NCBI RefSeq assembly: GCF_001556515.1
Contig: NZ_LSJA01000235.1
Location: 1-11,198 of the forward strand
Direction: 5' to 3'
From: Caulobacter sp. CCH9-E1
Lineage (GTDB): Bacteria > Pseudomonadota > Alphaproteobacteria > Caulobacterales > Caulobacteraceae
DNA: 11,198 nt
In this document: piece after piece, positions 1-5,928 of the stretch
Layout: each line of letters begins with the position of its first letter
Numbering within the stretch: the first letter of the stretch is position 1
Translations under genes and position numbers: made by a program
Notes under the pieces: model-generated
What the model saw: the letters and a program-made list of their open reading frames with translations, nothing else
Database searches by the model: none
Told to the model about the DNA's origin: nothing

Positions 1-23
1 CGGGGAGGGGTGGGTTTGCTCAT
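1..23 (-). CDS. Possible start of a further gene, cut by the left window edge
   Basis: On the minus strand an ATG at 23-21 overlaps the dsbB stop codon (TGA at 22-20) in an ATGA arrangement, the same coupling seen between the DedA-type gene and dsbB. The visible codons read M-S-K-P-T-P-P before the sequence ends. A GGAAG element lies about 8 bases upstream, inside the end of dsbB. Repetition of the overlap suggests a third gene in one operon. In related bacteria a coq7-type ubiquinone hydroxylase can follow dsbB, but seven residues cannot show this, so the function is left open. Confidence 0.35.
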
Positions 24-577
24 GCCGAGGCTTCCGACTTGCGCAGCGCCGCCAGGACGGACCAGACGGCCAGTTTCAAAGAGATCAGCACGTTCCAGCC
101 AGCCATCGACAGGCCCAGGAACACCCAAGCGGCCTTGTCGCAGGCTGGGGCCTCGATCTTGGCCGTGCCCTTGAGCATGGCCTCGAGATCCGCGGCGCCG
201 GCGAAGCCAACGCCCGAACAGGACGACGGACCCGGCCACCACTTCCATTCGGCGCCGGCGTGATAGGTCGCCAGGCCAGCGCCATAGAGGAACAGCGCGC
301 CCAGCAGCAGGTTGGCCGGCGTCCGCAGGCGCGGCCACAGCGGCGTGCGTTGCAGGATGAAGGCGATCAGGCCGACCGTTCCGGCTGCCCAGTAGACCTC
401 GCGCTGCTTCAGGCACAGGTGACAGGGAGCCAAGCCGCCGAAGCTCTGGAAGGCGTGGGCGATGGCCAGCATCAGCGCGCTGGACAGGAACGCCAGCAGC
501 GGCCAGTGGCGCGTGACCAGGTCATAGACCCGGTCCACGAGCCCGTTCGTCTGGTTCGTGGCGCTTTCGCTCGTCAT
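20..577 (-). CDS. dsbB: Disulfide bond formation protein B (DsbB)
   Basis: DsbB is the inner-membrane quinone reductase that reoxidises periplasmic DsbA, passing electrons from new disulfides into the quinone pool. The 185-residue product has four hydrophobic segments (about 25-43, 60-77, 88-106 and 150-177). The first redox pair is C52-H-L-C55, followed by Q58-R59, the position of the quinone-site arginine in the family. The second periplasmic loop carries W113-W114-P-G-P and the pair C120/C146, so both disulfides needed for activity are present. The ATG at 577-575 overlaps the stop of the upstream DedA-type gene (ATGA), which indicates translational coupling. Length and motifs fit the alphaproteobacterial DsbB branch. 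Confidence 0.93.
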   Translation of the reverse strand: MTSESATNQTNGLVDRVYDLVTRHWPLLAFLSSALMLAIAHAFQSFGGLAPCHLCLKQREVYWAAGTVGLIAFILQRTPLWPRLRTPANLLLGALFLYGAGLATYHAGAEWKWWPGPSSCSGVGFAGAADLEAMLKGTAKIEAPACDKAAWVFLGLSMAGWNVLISLKLAVWSVLAALRKSEASA

Positions 578-1182
578 GCCACGCAGGCTCCGCCGTGTCC
601 GCTACCGCCCAGGAGATGGCTCGCCGTCAGTCCAATGACAATGAGGGCGATCAAGATTCCAGCGAATAGGGCAAGGCGGCGTTCGACGACCGGCAGCAGG
701 GCCGGGCCGAATTTCTTGACGATGAAAGCCACGAGGAAGAAGCGCGCGCCGCGCGTCGCCACCGAAGCGGCGATGAACATCGGGAAGCTGAACATCGCCA
801 GGCCCGAGGCGATCGTCACGAGCTTGTAGGGGATCGGCGTCAAGCCCTTGGCCAGGATCACCCACACGCCGTACTTGGCGTACCAGCACTGGAACTCGGC
901 CAGGCCGCCCGAATGACCGGTCGCGGTCATCATCCAAAGGCCGAAGTCGCGCAGGAAGTAGCCGATCGCGTAACCGAGGATCCCGCCCAGCACCGAGCCG
1001 ATCGTGCAAATCGTGGCGTAGCGCCAGGCCTTCTCGGGCTTGGCCAGGCACATCGGCGCCAGCATCACGTCGGGGGGAATCGGAAAGAACGAGCTCTCGG
1101 CGAACGACACGGCGAAGAGGCTGGTGGGAGCGTGGCGGGAGGCGGCCAAGCCCATGACCCAGTCGTAGAGGCGACGCAGCAT
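574..1182 (-). CDS. YqaA/DedA-family inner-membrane protein
   Basis: The 202-residue product is a polytopic membrane protein of the SNARE-associated (DedA/VTT) fold, closest in style to the short YqaA branch. Recognisable features are F-A-E-S-S-F-F-P-I-P-P-D (27-38, with the buried acidic and proline-rich re-entrant motif), G-L-T-P-I-P-Y-K-L-V-T-I (113-124) and the conserved arginine in A-T-R-G-A-R (142-147). Further hydrophobic stretches lie at about 60-76 and 171-188. DedA proteins act in lipid scrambling and proton-dependent membrane homeostasis; the exact substrate here is unknown. A GGAG ribosome-binding site lies 5 bases before the ATG at 1182. The gene is the first of a pair with dsbB, overlapping it by four bases, so both probably depend on a promoter in 1183-1357. 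Confidence 0.88.
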   Translation of the reverse strand: MLRRLYDWVMGLAASRHAPTSLFAVSFAESSFFPIPPDVMLAPMCLAKPEKAWRYATICTIGSVLGGILGYAIGYFLRDFGLWMMTATGHSGGLAEFQCWYAKYGVWVILAKGLTPIPYKLVTIASGLAMFSFPMFIAASVATRGARFFLVAFIVKKFGPALLPVVERRLALFAGILIALIVIGLTASHLLGGSGHGGACVA

Positions 1183-1221
1183 GCGAACTCCGAGCGAGGT
1201 GAGAGCCCGTAGCTAAAGCCA

Positions 1222-1253
1222 GACAGCCAAAAGTGTAAGCGGTTTTGGCTGTC
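1222..1253. repeat. Perfect 11-base inverted repeat upstream of the DedA-type gene
   Basis: GACAGCCAAAA (1222-1232) and its exact complement TTTTGGCTGTC (1243-1253) are separated by 10 bases. The repeat sits 40-71 bases upstream of the ATG at 1182, where an operator would be expected. It could also form a hairpin in an mRNA leader. No run of T follows it on either strand, so an intrinsic terminator is less likely. Confidence 0.6.
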
Positions 1254-1316
1254 CGCTCGCGTTAAGCTGACGAAAGGCCCGATCCTGGCCGATCTTATCG
1301 GGTTTCGGGCAGGATT

Positions 1317-1348
1317 CGGCGCGCGCGGCTTCCCGTCCGCGCGCGCCG
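1317..1348 (-). terminator. GC-rich hairpin after the TonB receptor gene
   Basis: A perfect 12-base stem (CGGCGCGCGCGG at 1317-1328, complement at 1337-1348) encloses an 8-base loop. It begins 9 bases beyond the receptor stop codon, the usual place for a transcription terminator. It lacks the T-run of a classic intrinsic terminator, so it may act as a 3' stabiliser or in Rho-assisted termination. Confidence 0.55.
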
Positions 1349-1357
1349 CTCAGCCGC

Positions 1358-3583
1358 CTAGAACTTCAGCGCCAGGGAGACGCTGTAGTTACGCCCGGGC
1401 TGGCTGTAGGCGTCCTTGACGGTGGAGTTATCGGCGAGGCCACGCATGTCGCTCCACCACCAGTACTTCTCGTCGGTCAGGTTGAAGACGCCGGCGCGCA
1501 CGGTTACGGCGTCCGTCACCGCCCACCAGCCGGTCAGGTCGGCGACCGTGAACGAAGGCGGCATGAAGCAGTTATTAGCCGAGCTGCCGCCGGTTCCGGC
1601 GCAGGTGACGCCCGCGCGGCCGGCCGACTTGCGGTCCGAATGGATCACGCTGAGTTCGCCGCCGAACCTGCCGGACGGCGCGCGATAGTTCACGCCGCCG
1701 GTGATCTTGACCGGATCGATCGACGCCAGAGGCGTGTTGACGCCGTCGGTCCGCGAGGCGCCGCGAGCGTAGGAGACCGCAGCCTTGGCCGTGAGCCCAG
1801 CGCCCAGGTCGAACGACCCCTTGGCCTCGGCGCCGCTGATCTTCACGCCCGATAGGTTGACGTACTGATAGACGGCCGGATTGGCGGGGGTGAAGTTCCC
1901 CGACACCTGCACCTGCTCGATGAAGTCGTCGTATTCGCCGGTGAAGCCCGTCACCGCTACGCGCCAGCGATCGCGATGCAGACGGAAGCCAGCCTCCAGG
2001 GTGCGGCTGGTTTCGGGCTTCAGGTCGGGGTTCGACAACGACTTGTAGTTCGACGCCAGATTGGCGAAGCCGGTGTTGACCTGCGACGGCGAGGGGGCCT
2101 TGAAGCCGGCGGCGAGGTTGGCGAACAGCGTCACCAGGTCCGTCGCGTCCCAGACCACGCCGATCTTGGGGCTCAGGTGCGTGTCGCTCTGGCCCGACGC
2201 GGCCATCGTGAACAGCGGGTCGGCCTTGGGGTCCAGCTTGTAGTAGTCGAAGCGGACGGCCGGATAGATCGTCACCGGACCGGCCGTGATCTCGTCCTGG
2301 ACATAGAGGCCGCCCAGGGTGAAGTCGGTGGTCGGGAAGGCCTTGCCGGGGAAGGTCTCGCCGGACGGCGGGACCGTGCCGTCGCGCGTGCCCTGCTGGC
2401 GGGTGATCGAGGCGTCGCCGCCCCAGACGACCTCATGCTTGAAAGCGCCCGTCTCGAACCGGCTGTGCAGTTCAACGCCCCCGCCGAACACGCGGTTGTT
2501 GAATGTGGCGTCGCGGGTGCGGTCGGCGGCGGTGTTGCGGTCCTCGGCCGAGAACTGACGGGTTTTGCTACGCTGCCAGTAGAGCGTGGTCTGGGCGGCC
2601 TCGATCAAGCCCTGGCCGCCGTCGAAGCGGTGGTCCAGGCTGACGCGGTCGCGCTTTACCCGGTCGAAGGCCGTCAGGCCGATGACGCTGGTCGCGCCCA
2701 GCGGCGGCTTGGCGATGGCCGACAACACCGTCCAGTCGACGTCGCGATCCAGGTGGTCGACCGTCAGGCGGAAGCGATTGCGGTCATTGGGGCTGTAGAT
2801 CAGCTTGCCTAGAACGGCGTTGGACTTGTTGTCCTCCGGATTGGCGGTGGTGCGGTCGGTGTTGGCCGAGTCGTTGGTCCCGGCCGTCTTCTGGCCCTCG
2901 CCGTCGCGGCGGGTATAGGCCAGCATCGCTTCCCAGCGGTCCTTGCGTCCGGCCAGGACGAGGCTTTCGCTCCAGCTTTCGTCGACCGAGGCATAGGAGA
3001 CCCGCGCGCGGCCGGCGATGTTCTGGCCGGGCTTGAGGATATCCGACGGATCCTTGGTGATGAAGCTGACCGAGCCGGCCAGGCCGTCGGCGCCATAGAG
3101 GGCCGAGGCGGGGCCACGGACGATCTCGACGGACTTGAGAATGTCGAGGTCCACATAGTCGCCACGCCCCGTCGACTGGGCGCCAAAGGCGAAGCCGTCC
3201 GGTACGCGCACGCCGTCGACCACGATCAGCACACGGTTGCCTTCCAGGCCGCGGATGTTGAAGCCCGCGTTCCCGTCACGGCCCGTGGAGGAGCCCGCGG
3301 CCGTAAAGCGGGCGGGGGCGTTGCGCACCGACACGCCCGGTTCGTCGCGGACCAGGTCCTTGATGTCCTTGACCAGCCCGTCTTCCATCTCGTCCGCCGA
3401 GATGACGCTGACGGTCGCCGGCGCCAACGAGACGGGTTTTTCCGAGCGGGTGGCCGTCACCGTGACCTTGTCGACCTCGGTGGCGTCGGCCGGGGTAGAA
3501 ACGCTTTCGGATGCATGGGCGGCAGAGGAGAGCAGGGCGGCGGTCGAGGCGGCGGCCAGGGCCGCCAGCTTCAGGCGAGACAT
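1358..3583 (-). CDS. TonB-dependent outer-membrane receptor, heme/hemoglobin-type
   Basis: The 741-residue product has a signal peptide (about 1-24, ending A-A-H-A), a TonB-box-like stretch V-D-K-V-T-V-T-A-T-R (37-46), a plug domain (about 50-180 with R-G-L-E-G-N-R at 111-117 and R-G-P-A-S-A-L-Y-G at 156-164) and a 22-strand-type barrel ending in F741. The overall pattern matches the hemoglobin/transferrin/lactoferrin receptor family, which takes up heme or protein-bound iron using TonB energy. FRAP- and NPNL-like boxes appear as F-K-A-P (494-497) and N-P-D-L (518-521), but no histidine lies between them. C661 and C672 could form a loop disulfide. AAGGGG lies 6 bases before the ATG. It resembles Caulobacter HutA-type receptors, but substrate is inferred only. 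It is divergent from the DUF4198 gene, with Fur-like boxes between. Confidence 0.9.
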   Translation of the reverse strand: MSRLKLAALAAASTAALLSSAAHASESVSTPADATEVDKVTVTATRSEKPVSLAPATVSVISADEMEDGLVKDIKDLVRDEPGVSVRNAPARFTAAGSSTGRDGNAGFNIRGLEGNRVLIVVDGVRVPDGFAFGAQSTGRGDYVDLDILKSVEIVRGPASALYGADGLAGSVSFITKDPSDILKPGQNIAGRARVSYASVDESWSESLVLAGRKDRWEAMLAYTRRDGEGQKTAGTNDSANTDRTTANPEDNKSNAVLGKLIYSPNDRNRFRLTVDHLDRDVDWTVLSAIAKPPLGATSVIGLTAFDRVKRDRVSLDHRFDGGQGLIEAAQTTLYWQRSKTRQFSAEDRNTAADRTRDATFNNRVFGGGVELHSRFETGAFKHEVVWGGDASITRQQGTRDGTVPPSGETFPGKAFPTTDFTLGGLYVQDEITAGPVTIYPAVRFDYYKLDPKADPLFTMAASGQSDTHLSPKIGVVWDATDLVTLFANLAAGFKAPSPSQVNTGFANLASNYKSLSNPDLKPETSRTLEAGFRLHRDRWRVAVTGFTGEYDDFIEQVQVSGNFTPANPAVYQYVNLSGVKISGAEAKGSFDLGAGLTAKAAVSYARGASRTDGVNTPLASIDPVKITGGVNYRAPSGRFGGELSVIHSDRKSAGRAGVTCAGTGGSSANNCFMPPSFTVADLTGWWAVTDAVTVRAGVFNLTDEKYWWWSDMRGLADNSTVKDAYSQPGRNYSVSLALKF

Positions 3584-3606
3584 CGATATCCCCTTCGATG
3601 ATTAGA

Positions 3607-3621
3607 TGCGAACCGTTCGCA
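3607..3621. promoter_or_regulatory. Fur-box-like 7-1-7 palindrome near the receptor start
   Basis: TGCGAACCGTTCGCA is a perfect 7-1-7 palindrome centred 31 bases upstream of the receptor ATG. Its TGNNAA(C/T)N(A/G)TTNNCA layout matches the spacing of the classical Fur site, with the alphaproteobacterial TGC/GCA ends. If the promoter proposed at 3637-3663 is right, the box lies just downstream of the transcription start, where a bound repressor would block elongation. Binding by Fur, rather than another regulator, is inferred. Confidence 0.45.
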
Positions 3622-3636
3622 ATTTGATGGCGATGG

Positions 3637-3663
3637 GGTAGAGCGACGGTGAAAACCGGTCAA
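3637..3663 (-). promoter_or_regulatory. Candidate housekeeping promoter for the receptor gene
   Basis: On the minus strand TTGACCG (3663-3657), a 12-base spacer and GCTCTACC (3644-3637) approximate the Caulobacter housekeeping consensus (TTGAC at -35, GCTANAWC at -10, spacer 10-14). The -10 element has two mismatches. Predicted start of transcription is near 3630, giving a leader of about 45 bases. Confidence 0.35.
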
Positions 3664-3669
3664 GCTATT

Positions 3670-3684
3670 TGCAATTGATTCTCA
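3670..3684. promoter_or_regulatory. Second Fur-box-like site between the divergent genes
   Basis: TGCAATTGATTCTCA matches the 7-1-7 Fur consensus TGATAATNATTATCA at 10 of 14 informative positions, with both TG/CA ends and the ATTNTCA half intact. The similar but weaker motif just after it (3682-3696, ending CGCA) may extend the site. It is 58 bases upstream of the DUF4198 ATG and just upstream of the -35 element proposed for the receptor, so it could control both directions. Confidence 0.42.
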
Positions 3685-3741
3685 GAACTAATCGCAATAA
3701 CCAGATTGCGCCGCGTGCGAGCGGCGCCTGGGATAGCCTCG

Positions 3742-4527
3742 ATGATCCGTTCTCTTCGCGCCGGCCTGCTGGGCGGCGTTCTCTTGCTGGGCTTGGCTGC
3801 GCCGACCGCCCAGGCCCATTCGCCCTATCTTCTGCCCAGCGTGTTCGATGCTTCGGACCGCAAGCTGGTCACTGTTGAGGGGGCGTTCACCGAAAGCTTC
3901 TTCACGCCTGAGGTGGTGATGAAGTCGGAGGCTTACGCCGTGATCGGTCCAGATGGGGCGCGCACGGCGCTGTCTCCAACCTACCTGCGGCAGCTGGCGG
4001 TCTTCGAAGTCACGACCGAGGCGCCGGGCACCTATCGCATCACCACGGGCCAGCGCGCCGGACGCGTCGCCAAGGCCGCGCTGGTCGACGGCGAGTGGAA
4101 GTTCTTCGAAGGCGACAAGGCTCCCGCCAACGCGATCGACATGCAGAGCCTGACGACCGCCGAGGTCTATGTGACGCGCGGCGCCCCGAACGACGCGGCG
4201 CTGGCCCCGATCGGCAAGGGGCTTGAGTTCCGCCCGATCACCCATCCCAGCAAGATCGTCACCGGCCAGGAAGCGGTGTTCGAAATCCTGTTCGACGGCA
4301 AGCCGCTGCCGGGCGTGGCCGCGACGCTCAGCGCCGCCGACGACCGCTACGCCGACGTCAAGGCCGCGCCGAAGACCTTCAAGAGCGACGCCAAGGGGCG
4401 GCTGGCCGTCAAGGTCGAGCGCTCGGGCGTCTACCAGATCCAGGCCCGCCACCGCGTGGCCTCGGCGGGCGCCGGCCAGCCCGGCCAGAGCCACACCTAC
4501 GCCCTCACGTTCGAATCCCTCCGTTGA
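3742..4527 (+). CDS. Secreted DUF4198 (NikM-like) domain protein
   Basis: A 261-residue periplasmic protein of the DUF4198 family, which is found beside metal-uptake genes and TonB receptors and is thought to bind or deliver metal ions. The chosen ATG begins a clear signal peptide (R3, R6, hydrophobic core 9-20, A-Q-A at 23-25). A TTG 36 bases upstream would place 12 extra residues before the signal and is less likely. Predicted cleavage leaves H26 as the first mature residue in H-S-P-Y-L-L-P-S. The second half contains the typical L-E-F-R-P-I-T-H-P (161-169) and a G-K-P-L-P-G-V (186-192) beta-sandwich segment, then H237 and H251. It is divergent from the TonB receptor and 14 bases before the EF-hand gene. 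Fur-like boxes upstream suggest iron control. Exact ligand is unknown. Confidence 0.82.
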   Translation: MIRSLRAGLLGGVLLLGLAAPTAQAHSPYLLPSVFDASDRKLVTVEGAFTESFFTPEVVMKSEAYAVIGPDGARTALSPTYLRQLAVFEVTTEAPGTYRITTGQRAGRVAKAALVDGEWKFFEGDKAPANAIDMQSLTTAEVYVTRGAPNDAALAPIGKGLEFRPITHPSKIVTGQEAVFEILFDGKPLPGVAATLSAADDRYADVKAAPKTFKSDAKGRLAVKVERSGVYQIQARHRVASAGAGQPGQSHTYALTFESLR

Positions 4528-4541
4528 TCCAAGGACATGAC

Positions 4542-5012
4542 ATGAACACCCGCATCCTCTTCGCTAGCGTCGCGCTGACGGCCTCGCTTCTGGCGGGAAC
4601 GGCTATGGCCGCCTCCCACGCCCGCGACATCTTCATCAAGGAGCAGGACCAGAACGGCGACGGCGTGGTCACCAAGGACGAATACGCCGCCACCCGCGCG
4701 CTGCAGTTCGACAAGATCGACGCCGACAGGAACGGCGTGCTGTCGCAGGCGGAGTACGTCGCCGAGTTCAAGGCGCGCCTGGAGAAGAAGCTGGCCGCCT
4801 CTGACCGGACTCCGGAGAAGAAGGCCGAGGAACGCGAGCGCCAGATGCGTCAGACCGACGTGCGCTTCCATGTGCTCGACAGCGACAAGAGCGGCGCGAT
4901 CACACGGGCCGAGTTCGACTACTCAGGCTGGCGGATGTTCGTCCACCACGACACCAATGAGGACGGCGTGGTCTCGGTCGCGGACCCGATCAAGGACGAC
5001 CAGCAGACCTAG
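4542..5012 (+). CDS. Secreted four-EF-hand calcium-binding protein
   Basis: A 156-residue product with a signal peptide (about 1-24, ending T-A-M-A-A) and four EF-hand loops: D36-Q-N-G-D-G...E47, D60-A-D-R-N-G...E71, D113-S-D-K-S-G...E124 and D137-T-N-E-D-G...D148. The first three have the full 1-3-5-12 ligand pattern; the fourth ends in Asp rather than Glu, which usually lowers calcium affinity or favours magnesium. A charged helix (about 77-104, rich in E and K) separates the two pairs, giving a calmodulin-like dumbbell. The ATG has AAGGA 6 bases upstream. A TTG 18 bases further up is disfavoured because it would overlap the DUF4198 stop and precede the signal. The 14-base gap to the DUF4198 gene indicates an operon. 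Role is unknown; sensing or structural calcium binding in the periplasm is plausible. Confidence 0.87.
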   Translation: MNTRILFASVALTASLLAGTAMAASHARDIFIKEQDQNGDGVVTKDEYAATRALQFDKIDADRNGVLSQAEYVAEFKARLEKKLAASDRTPEKKAEERERQMRQTDVRFHVLDSDKSGAITRAEFDYSGWRMFVHHDTNEDGVVSVADPIKDDQQT

Positions 5013-5114
5013 GCCTGGGCGCGAGGGCGGCTGTCCGATTTGGACTTTCGGCGTTTCGTGGGTATCACCGCCGGCCAAGACACGGGCTCGCGCCCGCATC
5101 CAAGCTGGAAGACC

Positions 5115-5363
5115 ATGAGCGACACGCCTCCCGACCGCCTCTCCGTCAATCCCGACAGCCCCTATTACGACGCCGATCTGCTGGAGCGCGGCATCGGCAT
5201 CCGCTTCAAGGGTGTCGAGAAGACCAATGTCGAGGAATACTGCATCAGCGAGAAGTGGGTGCGCGTCGCGGCCGGCAAGACGCTGGATCGCAAGGGTAAC
5301 CCGATGACCATCAAGCTGCAGGGCGAGGTCGAGGCCTATTTCCGCGACACCGCCGAAGGCTGA
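5115..5363 (+). CDS. DUF3297 family protein
   Basis: An 82-residue soluble protein matching the DUF3297 family along its whole length: P-P-D-R-L-S (5-10), the Y-Y-D-A-D-L-L-E-R-G-I-G-I-R-F block (17-31), T-N-V-E-E-Y-C-I-S-E (37-46) and V-A-A-G-K-T-L-D-R-K-G-N-P-M-T-I-K-L (51-68). The family is widespread in Proteobacteria, glutathione-synthase-independent in context, and has no established function. The ATG at 5115 was chosen because it matches the family's usual start and has GGAAG 3 bases upstream; an in-frame codon at 5040 would add 25 residues unlike the family. A 5-base hairpin (5083-5087 with 5092-5096) lies in the leader. No signal peptide or membrane segment is visible, so it is probably cytoplasmic. 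Confidence 0.87.
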   Translation: MSDTPPDRLSVNPDSPYYDADLLERGIGIRFKGVEKTNVEEYCISEKWVRVAAGKTLDRKGNPMTIKLQGEVEAYFRDTAEG

Positions 5364-5367
5364 GGTC

Positions 5368-5637
5368 TTGGCGGACGATCCCGACCTCGAGGCGATGGCC
5401 CGCGACGAGCTTTCGCGGGCCCTGACCCTGCGGTGGCAGGATCTGCGTGGGATCATCCCCTGGGGGGACACCTTCGAGGGGATCTCGCCGGCCGGCCGCT
5501 ATGTCGAGGTGGAGCGCAGCTACATCTGGGCGGCCGAGGCGGGCGGCGATATTCTGTGCGAGGTGGCCGTCTATGGCGGTCCGTCGCGCTATGACCACGG
5601 GGCGCGCGCGTCGGCGACAATTCCCAGACCCGCGTAG
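5368..5637 (+). CDS. Unrecognised 89-residue conserved-looking protein
   Basis: I do not recognise this protein. It starts with TTG at 5368, four bases after the DUF3297 stop, with only a GAGG close upstream; an ATG at 5395 (residue 10) is the alternative start. The product is acidic and soluble, with an N-terminal helix (D4-R22), then aromatic and glycine-rich strands: W33-G-D-T-F-E-G, G43-R-Y-V-E-V-E-R, S51-Y-I-W-A-A-E and C64-E-V-A-V-Y-G-G. Codon use is strongly GC-rich at third positions like its neighbours, supporting a real gene. Tight spacing suggests co-transcription with DUF3297. No signal peptide, no metal motif. The C-terminal 15 residues look disordered. Confidence 0.66.
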   Translation: MADDPDLEAMARDELSRALTLRWQDLRGIIPWGDTFEGISPAGRYVEVERSYIWAAEAGGDILCEVAVYGGPSRYDHGARASATIPRPA

Positions 5638-5832
5638 GGCGGAAGGCGGGACCTGCCTCGCGGACGCGAAGACAAAAACGCCTGTCTCAGCCTAGTCGAG
5701 GCATGGAAACGCCACTCTGCGAGGCGAGGCAGCTATTCTCTGCCCACGGGGCGTGCGAAACTGCTTCATCAAGAGGGTGGTCGCCGGGCGGCATTGTGGC
5801 TTCAGCTCGCCGCGCTCAGATCAAGACGCGCA

Positions 5833-5876
5833 CCGGACCGAAACGCCAGGGTCCGGACAGCGTGGATGGACTGGCG
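5833..5876 (+). promoter_or_regulatory. Possible H-type pseudoknot in the marR leader
   Basis: Stem 1 pairs CCGGACC (5833-5839) with GGTCCGG (5850-5856). Its 10-base loop contains CGCCAG (5844-5849), which is exactly complementary to CTGGCG (5871-5876). The two stems (7 and 6 base pairs) abut without an intervening base; loop 1 is 4 bases and loop 3 is 14 bases, a sterically acceptable H-type pseudoknot. Whether this stretch is transcribed as a leader is not known, and short GC-rich complementarity can arise by chance. Confidence 0.35.
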
Positions 5877-5879
5877 AAA

Positions 5880-5921
5880 GGCCGCTCCTTCAAGGCGGTC
5901 GCGCCTGGGAGGACGAAAGGA
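5880..5921 (+). promoter_or_regulatory. Hairpin and possible ribosome-site masking before marR
   Basis: GGCCGC (5880-5885) pairs with GCGGTC (5895-5900, one G-U pair) around a 9-base loop, TCCTTCAAG. The loop sequence TCCTT (5886-5890) is complementary to AAGGA (5917-5921), the ribosome-binding site of the marR gene. Five base pairs alone are weak evidence. Confidence 0.25.
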
Positions 5922-5928
5922 ACGGGAC

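Larger units (their letters stand above)
1183..1357. other. Intergenic region between the receptor gene and the DedA-type gene
   Basis: 175 bases between two minus-strand genes. It holds the receptor's terminator-like hairpin (1317-1348), a 6-base stem CCCGAT/ATCGGG around 1278-1302, and the 11-base inverted repeat at 1222-1253. The promoter of the DedA-type/dsbB pair should lie here. A weak TTGGCTG...GCTACGG candidate overlaps the downstream arm of the repeat on the minus strand, but it is too poor to call as a promoter. Confidence 0.6.
5638..5928. other. Intergenic region with structured leader before marR
   Basis: 291 bases with no convincing gene. An open frame on the plus strand from 5703 to 5969 and an in-frame extension of marR back to 5794 are both arginine-rich and low in family character, so I reject them. 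The region contains a small stem GGCAG/CTGCC (5728-5732 with 5740-5744), the possible pseudoknot at 5833-5876, and a hairpin at 5880-5900 shortly before the ribosome-binding site. Confidence 0.6.

Noticed and set aside
1317..1348. GC-alternating hairpin as a possible Z-DNA or repeat-family element
   Set aside because: Only one copy is seen in the window, and its position right after the receptor stop is explained more simply by termination.
1976..2812. 278-codon open frame on the plus strand inside the receptor gene
   Set aside because: It is a GC-driven shadow of the TonB receptor with no recognisable domain.
3688..4494. 268-codon open frame on the minus strand
   Set aside because: It mirrors the DUF4198 gene, which has a signal peptide, family motifs and operon context.
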